The notes beneath the pieces are model-generated. The model was not told where the DNA came from. It saw nothing but the letters and a program-made list of their open reading frames with translations, and made no database searches. The position numbers were made by a program, and so were the translations under genes. From Datnioides undecimradiatus (lineage: Eukaryota > Chordata > Actinopteri > Lobotiformes > Datnioididae), in the NCBI GenBank assembly GCA_008933995.1, contig WARS01000012.1, positions 6,809,501-6,873,500 of the forward strand: a DNA stretch of 64,000 nt. The letters run 5' to 3'. Each line of letters begins with the position of its first letter. Within the stretch, counting starts at the first letter, position 1. Shown here piece by piece: positions 43,817 to 55,033 of the stretch.

Positions 43817-46800
43817 GACCCACCCCTATTGCTATGATGTTGATAAGTCACCTCCAAACAAGGCAATTTAAGTGCTTATCTTGACATTCATATTGTATTT
43901 TCTTATTCTATTTTTTTCTCCGCCAAGCAGTCACTTTAAAAATTGAGATAGAAGTGCAATGTTATATTAAAGACTCTATTTATCATTGATGGGTTCTTAT
44001 TTTACTTTGCTCATGCTTCTTTGACTATCAAGCACCTTGTTCTTTTCAACATGTCAGTTTAGGGAACCCTGTATTTTTTGTTCCCATGACAATTATTAAA
44101 ATAGAAATCAAATTTGGGGGAGGATTTGCTCTTGAAAGGGTTGTCTCTGTGGAGGCTGTTTCTTCTCACTGTAGGGGAAAGAGAGAAAAGGAGAGAAAGG
44201 AAGGGGGTCAAGTAAGTGCACAGTGCAGTAGCTTTAAGATATTAGGCCAGCGCATACATGCATGTATTCCCCAGATTGTATTTAAATCTCAAAATATTAC
44301 AATGTCTCATGGCCAGAGTGCATGACTAGCTGGGTCAGGCTTTATTTTCTGAAGAGATGGCTCTCAAATTGTGGCCTGTACTCTGACTGGTGAGTCAGCT
44401 GCCATTTTCTTCATAGGTTAAACTTAACATCTGGGTCATGGTCTGAAATGGCCACAAAATTCTAAAACCTCAAGCTGGGTGACAAGTGCTGCAGCAGACC
44501 CATTAGGATGAAAGTCGCATCATCCACTTTGTGATACTGGTATGCTTCTAGTCAGATCTATAGCCTAGTGACAGTGGTAGAATATCACATTCAAAAGAAT
44601 GCAAGGTTATTGAATGCAATTACAACTGCTAGTGGGACTCATCTAGACCTAAGGTTAATGTAGAGATTCATGCAATCCATCATGAGGGAACAGCAGTAAT
44701 TTACCAATTAAGATATGAAGGAATGATTATTGACTCCTGAAATTTTATTGCAATGCACATGCTGTGCACAAAAAGCAAGGCAGAATAAGACAAGATTCAC
44801 AGCCACTAAAGTTGATAAACCAAATGTGAAAATGACAACAGGATTGTGAAAAAATGAATAAAATATGATGCAGAAGCCACGAGAATATATAAATGTATAT
44901 TTGTGATTTTTTGGTTAAGAGAATGTCATACTAGAAAACAGAAATTGCTGCAAGCATCAGCAGACTCACTAAATTTAGAAGAAGGTTGGACTGTTTCCCC
45001 TACAATGATTAGACCCAACAGAAAGTGTTCATTGTTTTTTCAAGCATGTTATGCTCAACACCATGACTGTAGCAGTCACAAGTCTGTGTTGTCTGTGGAA
45101 AACAAATAAGATCTTTGTTACTTGTCACTTATATGACCACAAGGTTACCATTACCGATATTTCATTGAAGACAGGATCATTCTTACGGACGTTTTCAAAA
45201 TATGTTTACTCTATAATACATTTTTTAAAAGGTTTCATGGCAGTCCTTAGCATCTCCTCTCCTATGCAGCGACGATGCATGCGCTCCTAGAAACACGGTT
45301 GCTGTGGCAACCTGCTCACTCACCATCTTGTGTTTTTACTGTCCAGTGCCCTATTCCACATTACTGTGTTTAGCTGAGCTTGATGAACATTGGCTGTACA
45401 AAACCGATAAGCAGCACCTTTATGGTCTGAAACACCTTATATTTGATTTAAAGCTTAATATTTATACCCGTTATTGTTACACCAGATATAAAATCAACAG
45501 TCTTTGTACCTCTACTCAGCAGATGTAGAGGTACAAACAATAAATGCTGAAAATCTAATTTTGTATCTGAAAGTATATATTCGCAAAAGTGAGGGGAAGC
45601 CTGAGAAAGCATACAACTGAACCTTGGCCTTCAGTATCACAACAGAGGGAACAAATTTGCCATGAATCTAAATATCTACAAGGTCTGAGGATTAGGTCAA
45701 CATCAGTCTTTATTAAAAACATAGCTCTGAGAACTCTTAAAACAGCTATTAACAAAGCTCATATGGGAGTGCATGCTAAAAATAGACTTTTTCAGATGCT
45801 CTGCACATCCCACAGACTCTCTTTCTCTCTACACACACATACACACAGATATTCACACAACCGTCCCAACTGTAACCGCCGCAGAGAAATGACAACACAT
45901 TATCCATTTCTAATAAAAACAAAATGTTGATTAATGAATGCATGTGCTAAATGTTTGTATATGTGGGCCCTTTGCAGCACTCCTCATTATAGTGTTCTTT
46001 GCACTGCTGTCCTTCCTTGAATATGTATATCTGAATATACCTGAATCAGAACTGCAGTTTGATAGCAACAATGATTAACACAACAGACCATGATTCATGG
46101 AAGAATCAAACACAACATTGTTAATATTCAGCTGGTCAAATAATTGATCACACTGCTCTCAAAACAGGGTTGTTTTTCCTGCAGTGTTTCATACCTGGAA
46201 CTTCATTATGGAGACTTTGAGGGTGGTGCTTTTCTTTTTTTTTTTTTTTGCTTTTTTTTTGGATGGGGCTATCCTGAAACTTTTTGCAGATGAATGTGAT
46301 TACAAGAGTAGCATTCCTGATTTCTCCTGCCACTGCCAGCATTATTGAACTGCAATATCATAGAGGTAATGGAAAAGTTTGGTCTCCACAAATGTAAATG
46401 TATGAGATGAGCGGCTTAATTCAGCAAAAATACATCCAGATATTGGTCTAAAAAATAACACAAATGCATAATAGCTTTGTTTTTTAAAAAAGACTTCATT
46501 GCATCATTATAGGAGAGATGCATTTCCCATCAGACAAAAGCCTTAAAGCAGTCAGCAATAAGTTGTTGGGGTTTTTTTCTCAGAATAACTACATTTTGTC
46601 TTTGCATTAGGTAGCAAAACTCACCAGGGAGAGAAAGTAAAAACAATCTATGTAAAATACCACACAGGGTAAAATTGTATTAAGGGAGAGACCTTGAATC
46701 TGCAAGCAGGACGCCTGTTGCCTTGACCTCCCTTCTTCAAGTTCTTCACCATGAGAGCACCATAAAGCGATGATGGCCCTTTTTTTTCTAGAATATTACA

Positions 46801-48119
46801 CCTTGACTCATCTGATGGCCAATTCCTCTGCCAGTGGCCTTCAGTCCTCATTCTTGTGCTAAAATGTCTTTTCTTCAGGTTTATGACATGGTCGAAACAT
46901 CGGCTGTATTGTATTTTTTCTGAGCAATTTCACTCACAGGTATTTCTCTGTCTTGATCTTGGCCGTTTTTCCATGTCAAGAGCAGATTGCAACCATGTAG
47001 ATATTGATTATTCGATCAGGCCTGAGAAAGCGCTCAGTCGTGAAAAGACAAATTAGCTGCAAGCTGCTGACCAATTGCTACAAACCAATCACATCATCGT
47101 AAGCGCCTGATTGTATCAATGCCCTGCTCTCCACAACGGAGTCATTAAGGTTTATGAAGAGGCAAAAATCGTGGTGTTGTTTTCAATAAACACAGAGGCT
47201 CTGGGTTGTGGGATGTTTCCTGTATGCCTACACAAGGCCCAATTAGACCTCATGTATTTACAGATGGTCTAGATGAACACAAAGCGACACAGGTGCAGCA
47301 GGGCCAACATCATCTGCTGTAACTATGACAACACTAGATTGATTCAGGACGTGGGAATCAGGGTAGGATGGGACGCATTTCACCAGTATAGTAACAACCA
47401 GCGCTTATAAAGGGAGAAAAATGCATGTTCGTGTCAAATATTTCCTCAACTTTCAACTGATGTCAAATATATTTCCCACTTCTCGCATATCAACTCATGA
47501 AAAAAAGAAAAAAAAACCCAACATAATCTGACTGTTTCTTCTGCAGTCGCAGCCTCAAATCTGCAATCTCTCCTCATCATATAGCCTCTAGCATAATATC
47601 TCCTACAATTCAACAGAATGGCCTTATTCATCTATGCAGCTGCGCTCACTACGGCGCACCTTCTCGGGAACGCAATTGAAATTCTGAATAGGCCTAATTC
47701 TGCACATGCTGCATTACAAAATGGCTTGCATCCATTCTCTCTTCAGGGTAATGACAACATGACTGCACCCAAAAATAATCCATAGGCTCACAGATTCTTT
47801 TGTTTTTTGTTTTATGTTTTTTTGGAAAATGATATGTGAAGACATGTGAAATACACAGACTTACATAAGGAACCATGTTATTTTAATCTATTTGAAAGCA
47901 CCGCCACAGCTTTATTCAACTGACATCGACTGCTGACTGTATCTTTAGCTGATATTAATTATCTGCCTAAATTATTGGGCATCTCTGCAACCTTTGCACG
48001 TTTCATTATTCAATCTTCGTCATCCGGTGAGTGCTTTCAGCATCCATGCAGATTAGGTAACAAATGCAATAATTACGCCGGCCATTTCAGTCCCTTATAC
48101 CTGTACAAGCAATATACAC
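43803..48119. other. Upstream region or 5' introns of lrrc4b; no coding exon seen
   Basis: AT-rich DNA without a recognisable coding exon on either strand. If lrrc4b has a non-coding first exon in the CpG block further upstream, this stretch is its intron. Confidence 0.5.
45298..45311. promoter_or_regulatory. RFX X-box-like palindrome upstream of lrrc4b
   Basis: GTTGCTGTGGCAAC is a 14-bp near-perfect palindrome within GGTTGCTGTGGCAACC, 1.5 kb upstream of the lrrc4b start. It is very close to the RFX consensus. Confidence 0.45.
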
Positions 48120-48570
48120 GTACCTTAATGTTTCGGCGGCTGCGGCGTAAGGTCGATGTTTTCTCTCCCCTCGTTCCTTCTCCCGATCGTCAGTTTTCCC
48201 AACCTCGCTATCTATCTCTGCTTTTCTCTTCCCTAAATTGATTCGCTTGTTTCCACGGCTGTGAGCTGGCTCTTGTTCTTGTAGGCTATTCCGCAGCGCC
48301 AACGCAACGCGGGGGGCTACAGTGATGGCAGGTTAAAGATGAACACAATCCACACACACGGGAGGGGAGGAAAAAAAAGACAGAGATCAGATTAAGGGTC
48401 GTTGGAGAAAATGATGTTAGTATTATCACATTTAGGAACGAGGTCTGGGACGAGTGCATCCATGCGCCTTATCATCCTTGGAGAGGAACGCAGGCAGCAA
48501 ACGCGACGGCGCCCGGTGGGCAGAGCATTTTGCGTCCAGCATAAGCGGCTCTTTACGCACATTCCGTATG
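48120..48570 (-). promoter_or_regulatory. lrrc4b: CpG-rich block, candidate lrrc4b promoter
   Basis: CpG dinucleotides are frequent here (for example CGGCGGCTGCGGCG, CGCAGCGCCAACGCAACGCG and CGCGACGGCGCCCGG) against a CpG-poor background. The block lies 4.3 kb upstream of the lrrc4b coding start and no other gene is nearby, so a promoter and non-coding first exon for lrrc4b is the best guess. No TATA box was noted. Confidence 0.4.
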
Positions 48571-51028
48571 TTTCAGTCTGAATCTCACTAAGGCATCATT
48601 AGGAGAATAGATAAGAGACCAACTATGGATATACCTGCGCCCTTTAGATGATTTAAAAGGTTTAATCTGTACATCCGTTGAAAGATTCATCCCAGTCTAT
48701 TTGGTTTATTTCTTGTCTGCAGGTTTTGTTTCCCATCGCCGGTGCGACATAAGCACTATGCATGTTATGGGCATGATGTAGTCATAATTATTAATATGAC
48801 TCAGCAGCACTGAATGACCAGCACAATAAATTGAGTCAGTGTTCTTCTGTTGTTCTGTGAAAATTCAACCATTTTGGGCCATTTTTCAGTGTTTATCACC
48901 AAGTAATGGACACCTGTTTACTGTTGAACCAATTGGCCAAAACATCTGCAGTAAGAAACATTTCCACACCATTGAGTCTTAAAGAGTTTTGTGGGTCTAA
49001 TAATGTCCATATTCATGATGAATGTGCATCGCTAGCATATGCATTTTAGCAATGGCTGGCTTAGATTAAATCTAGCAAACTAATGAGGTCTGTTTTCTGC
49101 AGTCTTTGCATATGAGTATTTTTTCCTATAAAGCAGTTCTCGGGGGCGGATTTAAAGCTGTACATAAGGAAGCCACCACTGATATTTGCCATCAGCATCC
49201 AGACTTGTAGAGTAAACACTCTGCCACCCTGTGAGGTTAGCAAATTAAAAAAAACACCCAAACCTTCAGATGCTTTCAAAACCCCAAAATATGTCTGCTT
49301 TAAGTTTTTTGTGAACAGGTTCCGGGGACAGTAGGCTTCAAGTGGACTGCTGCATGTTTTAATCAGTAAATTGAAAAGAATGTCAGCAAGTTATTAGCCA
49401 ATGAAGAAAGCTTTAACCAGCGACCAGATGCCAGTCTTTTTCTCTAAGTGGCCTCCCCATATCGATCTTTGTCATGTGTCTGTCCACATGTGTTAACTTC
49501 CTGAGCTCTTATCATCATTATCTCCTTCATGAGGAGGGGAGCAGCAGAAGAAGAGAAGCACCCTTTTGCAGCTTTGTATCCACAACCAAGGACTAGTTTG
49601 CAGGGGAAAAATAAACCTCTGTGCATCTTTGCTCTGTCTCAGCTTCCACTAAAGGTCAAAGGACAGAGAAGGCCAGTTATGCTTCAGAAAGACCCCCAAG
49701 ATATATACACCACCCCCACCGCCATCTCTCTCTCTCCCTCCTTCCCTCTCTCAACCTTTCCCTTGCTCCTCCCCTCCCTCTCTGTGAATGCCGTAGTGAG
49801 CATTGTTCACGACCACTAGCTTTTGCTGAAAGCTGCACAGCAATGAGGTCTCTGTGCCTTTTGCCTCTCTCTTGCTCTCCCCTCCCCCTCCTCTGCCTCT
49901 CTCTCTCTCTCTCTCTCTCTCCCACCCATCTACCTCTCGCTCCTTCCCTCTCTTTCTCCCTCTATCTCACTCCCTCTATTAAATTTCCAGTCACACAGTG
50001 GTGCAGAGGATATTCCTCCTTTCCCTCTTTCTCCCTCTTCCCTCATTCCCTATCACTCATGCTGAAATCTTAGCCCACATCCAGTCTCTCGCCCGACCCT
50101 GGCTGCCTTTCAGTGCTTTTGCTGCCACTCTCGTCATCTCCTCTCGGTGTACATCTTTTTGCCTTCCAACCCCCACGCCATTTCAAATGATTCCATGCCG
50201 CCCATGCCAAACCCACCCTGTGCCTCTGCTCTCCTTCCTTCCCCCCTCTTCCCACTCTATGTCCTCACTGTGTCATTGCACATTGAATCTGATATCCCCC
50301 TTATGCATGTATGGTACGCTTGTGTGTGTGCATGCACCCTTGAGCCTGTGTGTGTGGGAGCCATGGAGTGGAGGGAGGGAGAGGGACATGCATTTGTGCA
50401 CAGTAAATGAACAAACACTCATCGCTGTATTGCTTGTGTCATCAGTACAGGAAGGCTCTTGGAGTAGAAATACAGCAGAGAGAGGCTAATCCTGCTATCC
50501 AGAAGACGAGTGCATGGCATTTCCAATACAACCCAAACCCTATAAACTCTTAATGCTGTGTTAGGAGCCACAGGGGAGGAGAAGGGGAGGGCGATGAGGA
50601 TTTGGCAGCAACATGCTAGTGCCAAGACATATGTGGCATGCTGATAGCACTAGAGAGGTGCAGCTCACACTGTGAAGAAGCTTTGGAGGGGTGCTGATAC
50701 ACATCCATCACTTCCATCGTTTCAGGATACTAGCTACAGGCCTCACCACTCTAGAAGTGGGCGTTTGAGTAATTGCACACAGTTCAAAGCAAAGATTAAG
50801 AATGTGGATAATTTTTTTGTAGCAGTAGCATTGATGTTAGATTTGGGTGAGGAGTATTAGTGTTTAATGGCCCCAAGCACCCAATTGGGATTGTGAACAA
50901 AGTGATATTTTTGGTGGTTATTTTTAGAAATGTAACTGAAAAAAGTTGGATTGGTGCTCATTGCCATCTGTGCAAGAGAATAAGAGAGATACAGGGGAGA
51001 GTTTCTAGTTATTCATGGTGACATCCCT

Positions 51029-51054
51029 GTGTGTGTGTGTGTGTGTGTGTGTGT
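51029..51054. repeat. (GT)n microsatellite
   Basis: About 13 uninterrupted GT units. Confidence 0.9.
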
Positions 51055-51225
51055 CTGCGTGTTAGAGAGACAGAGAGGGAGAGAAAATAGAGAGAAAAAT
51101 CCTAGTGTCACAGTATCTTAGCAACTGCCTCCATCTCCTTGGAGACAAGAACTGACATCATTTCCTGTCTGTGAGAACTCACTTTTGGTTTGTACACAGT
51201 GTGTTTGTGCGTATGAGTGTGAGGG

Positions 51226-51228
<3 letters not shown>

Positions 51229-51256
<28 letters not shown>
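51229..51256. repeat. (GT)n microsatellite
   Basis: About 14 uninterrupted GT units. Confidence 0.9.
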
Positions 51257-51258
<2 letters not shown>

Positions 51259-52177
51259 ATCTGTTTGTTTGCGTGTTGGCGTGTGTCCACGTTCATATGC
51301 AGATGTGGGCCCGCAGTATGTGCACCGATGCAAACAGGATGTATTCTAGTGTTTCAGTCAGGATGTGTTCAAGAATGTCACTCTTTCTGAAGTCAAGGGA
51401 GACAAAAACTCATTGTTTTCTGTAATTAGGATTATTATTAGTAGTAGTACTGTATAGATTTCTACTTAAACAGACCTTTGAGGCTTCTTTTTGGTATTAT
51501 TTTTGAAAATAGGATTTTAAATGGATCCATGAAATTGTCATATCAAGACAATCACTGATCTTTTTGCCTTTTTTTCCACTTACTAATGGTCAGTTTTGAA
51601 ACCTATTTTCTGATAGCCTAAAGTCCGTAAACATAGTCTTCACCTTGTATTAGTACAAGTACTGTAGATATATTGTAACTAATGTATTCTTTATTCTTTG
51701 TCATCAGTTTGTGGTTTCACAGCCTAGATAGTGTATATTTTAATCATCAAGTTTGTCAGTCAATGAGTGAGAGTCTGCTGCACATGTGGGCCTAGCAAGC
51801 AGCCTCTGTGCTTTAATGCAGGGAAAATGTCATGTTCAACTGCCACCTTGTGAGCAGAGGACTGAAGTGCAGGAATAAATTCTCCCTCAGTAGTTGAAGT
51901 CACTGGTTTTATATGATGCAGACAGCACAGCACATTTTTTGCCTTAATAACCTTCAGATATATATTATTTGTATCATATTCCACAAACTTCAAAACTAGC
52001 CCCAAACTATATTAATATCACCAGATTATGTAGGGAAAAATCAACAAAGACTATCGTATATCTAACACAAATGGAGAAGAGGAGTCATATCAGCGGCATT
52101 TGAGCAACTTGCTGGCGGGAATAAGATATAAAACCATGCTGCACTGCATATGCACTGACAATTAACTTTTTCAATGA

Positions 52178-52786
52178 ATGTCATGTCTTCTCCACACAGC
52201 TAACCAGCACTAAAGACACCAGTGTAAAAACACATGCACATTTTCTATAATTCAGGAAAATATGTGGCTGAAAGCACTCAAAAGAAACAGTTTGGCATTT
52301 TGGGAAATTCACTTATTTGTTATCTTACTGGGAGTTGGGTGAGAAGGTTGTTAACAGTGTCAAATCTGTACCTGAAATATGAAAAATGCATTTGGCATTG
52401 TAAAATTGTAGAATTGTAGTCTTGTAGAAAGAAGAAAGAAGCAACTGCCAATAGCTGCTTAGCTTAGCTTAGCACAAAGAGTGGTAACAGGAGGAAACTG
52501 CTAGCCTTTTGTCTCTATGCTGTGAGTGCTCCTTGACAAAATCTACATGACATAACCTCCCGTTAAATCACAATGTGTTTTCACCATTTGATCTGTTATA
52601 TGGATTAAACAACCAAAAATTGAGCATGTTGAAGTGAGGTTTATGAGTGCTGGCGGGCAGATGTTGTTATCTTTGAATGGAGTTTTTCCCCAGTTTCCAG
52701 CCTACATTGTGACTAAGCTAAGCTAACATCTGCTGGGGTACCGATACGACAGTGGTACCATCTCATCTAACTGTGCAAGAGACTGA
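52178..52786 (+). repeat. Teleost interspersed repeat, copy A (about 609 bp)
   Basis: Almost base-for-base identical to 56466-57073, with only about ten differences seen by eye (for example ACTTATTTGTTATC against ACTTATTTGCTATC). The inner segment TTTGGCATTTTGGGAAATTC and GCTTAGCTTAGCTTAGCAC belongs to a repeat I remember as common in percomorph fish. A 61-residue open frame inside both copies is a by-product. Confidence 0.85.
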
Positions 52787-55033
52787 ATGGGCAAAAACTG
52801 TTCCTCAAAGAAACAAGAGACTAGATGACATTTAAAAGACCTTAACCTGAAACAGCATGACACATGAAAGCATGTAAAGTTGTGTGTCTTTCGATGCAGA
52901 GTGCCACTATAACACAACTGGCTCTCACATGGAAAAAAGCTGGCTCTGAATGTATTTAAAGACAGCAGATTTTTGTTTGCAGATGCATTAAGCAGGCGCT
53001 CCCAAAACACAGAGAGATTGATGACACTATTAAAGTGTGGCCAATTTTGTATTTATCAAAGACTCTATAACCTCAACCCTACACCCTTAAGGAAAAAAAA
53101 ACAAAAACTAAAAAGCCACATTATCAAAGACCGGCTTTAAAAGCAACAATATGTTCCACAGGAAGAACAGCTCCGCTGGGATTACTTTACAGCAGTATGT
53201 ACAAAGCATCATGTCACAATATACACCAGAACAAGTGACTATCACCAATGTAAAAAAAAAAAAAAAAAAGAAACAGAATAAAATAGCCAGGAAAGGTTCA
53301 AATATCTTTTAAAAAATGGGTCAATATATGAAGGAATACAGATCTTCAACCTTGTACGAGGACATTATTATTCCAGGCTCATATGAATCACCAAAGTCAG
53401 CAAGAGTCAGACCATCATACAGATCAGCATACAATTTACAAGAGATCCCAGGGGAATTGGGGTCCAACATTGTGCCAAGCTGATGCTTCAGCAGAATTTG
53501 CACACTTCAGCAAAGCACAAAACTTCATCATTAAAGTATTCTCAGTCAAAAGGAAGAGCAGAGGGGAACATAAGGCACCAAAGTAGCCGCTGCAAATGGC
53601 CAAAATGCAAACTGACACAACACTGTCCTCACGGTGTGTAAGTATGCTGACCATAGCTTTTAGATTCACTGTGCCCCAAAGAGGTGCTAGCATGGATAGA
53701 GACCCTTAGCCTTGGTTAGACTTTTCTCTTAAATGCATGTTATTTGCACTGACAGCAGCTTTTTCTATCACAAATGTGCAGCACATTGGTACTAATAATA
53801 ACACACAGCTCTGAGTGTTTAATGTTTCATAATGACCAGCAGATGAATGATAACAGGATCAATGTAACTGCAGGGGCTTGGACTCTGCAGCTCCACCTCT
53901 GTTCTCCTGCTACGGGCCATTGTGCAAAAATAAGTCTTGCTGACAACTTCAGTGAGAAGGTGTTGCTGTAATAATGGTAACTTGACAAAGGCTGCTATGT
54001 TCCCATGGTCCTATTTTCCTAGTGTTAGGGTTCTGACCCGAACACAATAGGAGGGTTTGTTCTATGATGAGAGGAAGCTTTATCCCACTGTGAGCCCCAG
54101 CAAAAGTAAAACCCTTTTTAACATTTGAGGCTTCTGGAAAAGCAATCCATACTTTTGTTCCCCCCCCCCCCCCCCGACTGCAGCAGTTCCTTGTGCATGG
54201 AAGTCATTTGGTCTCCACTCTCACATGTGCACTATGTGTGTGCAAGAGGTTTTTAACAGGTTCCTGTAAGCACGTGTCTTTCCACTGGTTTTGTGTCACA
54301 ATGTATTTTTACTGTATTTGTGGAAGGGCTCACACTTACTCATCTGAAATTTTAGTTAGTCAGCCTTACTCCATCATGGCCCCAAATCTTTAGAACAAAC
54401 TGGCTTTAAATCACACCTAAATTTCTTTGAAATGGGCTCTCATAGTTGTTTTACTAGTTTTACAGTACTGTTTGGTTTCATCTGGAACTCTGCTTCTATG
54501 ATAGTTTTTTAAATTGTTTTCTTTTTCTGTGTGTTAAGCACTTTAGTTGACTGATGTTAGATTAAATATAGATACAAAATAATTTGACTTAACTTTTAAT
54601 TTGATGTGTGTTAACAGTTAAGAAAATTGGGGAACATGCAACACTAGGAACATTAACACACTACCGATGTTAAGGTAACATCAAGCCAAATAAGTCCAAA
54701 TAAGTCCAGATCAACAAAGACCAGTGTGTATACATGTAATTTATTTATTTTGAAATTACAAGCCGGTATTGACTGTCTATATTCTGTCATTCTTATAACT
54801 AAAAGCTTAAATATGTTGTCTTATATAATGAACAAGATAGAGCACGAGTAGCCTATATATTGCAACAGCACAGAATGGCAATACGACCATTATGAAAAAG
54901 AAAACAAGAGAAATAATCTCAATAATCATAATAAGCATTTACCAGGTCCACAGGCCAAACTGAGAGCAGTTAGAGAGATGCTCGATAAGAATAATGTGAA
55001 AGTCGCTCCATTTGGACTGTCTTTGTTTATCTA
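52787..55033. other. No gene recognised
   Basis: AT-rich DNA with a 16-base poly-C run at 54160-54175. It contains the likely 3' flank of the minus-strand gene that starts at 57333; AATAAA on the minus strand occurs at 54740-54745. Confidence 0.55.
54160..54175. repeat. Poly-C tract
   Basis: Sixteen consecutive C residues; a possible quadruplex or i-motif site and a likely place for sequencing length error. Confidence 0.9.

Larger units (their letters stand above)
48571..52177. other. No gene recognised; pyrimidine-rich and microsatellite DNA
   Basis: 49.7-50.3 kb is strongly CT-rich on the plus strand. It gives long but low-complexity open frames (Ser/Leu/Pro or Arg/Glu), which I do not accept as genes. 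GT runs lie at 51029-51054 and 51229-51256. Confidence 0.6.

Noticed and set aside
49621-50489. 150- and 163-codon plus-strand open frames
   Set aside because: Read from CT-rich DNA, rich in Ser/Leu/Pro, overlapping each other in different frames, with no splice logic.
52234-52419. 61-codon frame present twice (also 56522-56707)
   Set aside because: Identical because it lies in the duplicated repeat; no protein character.
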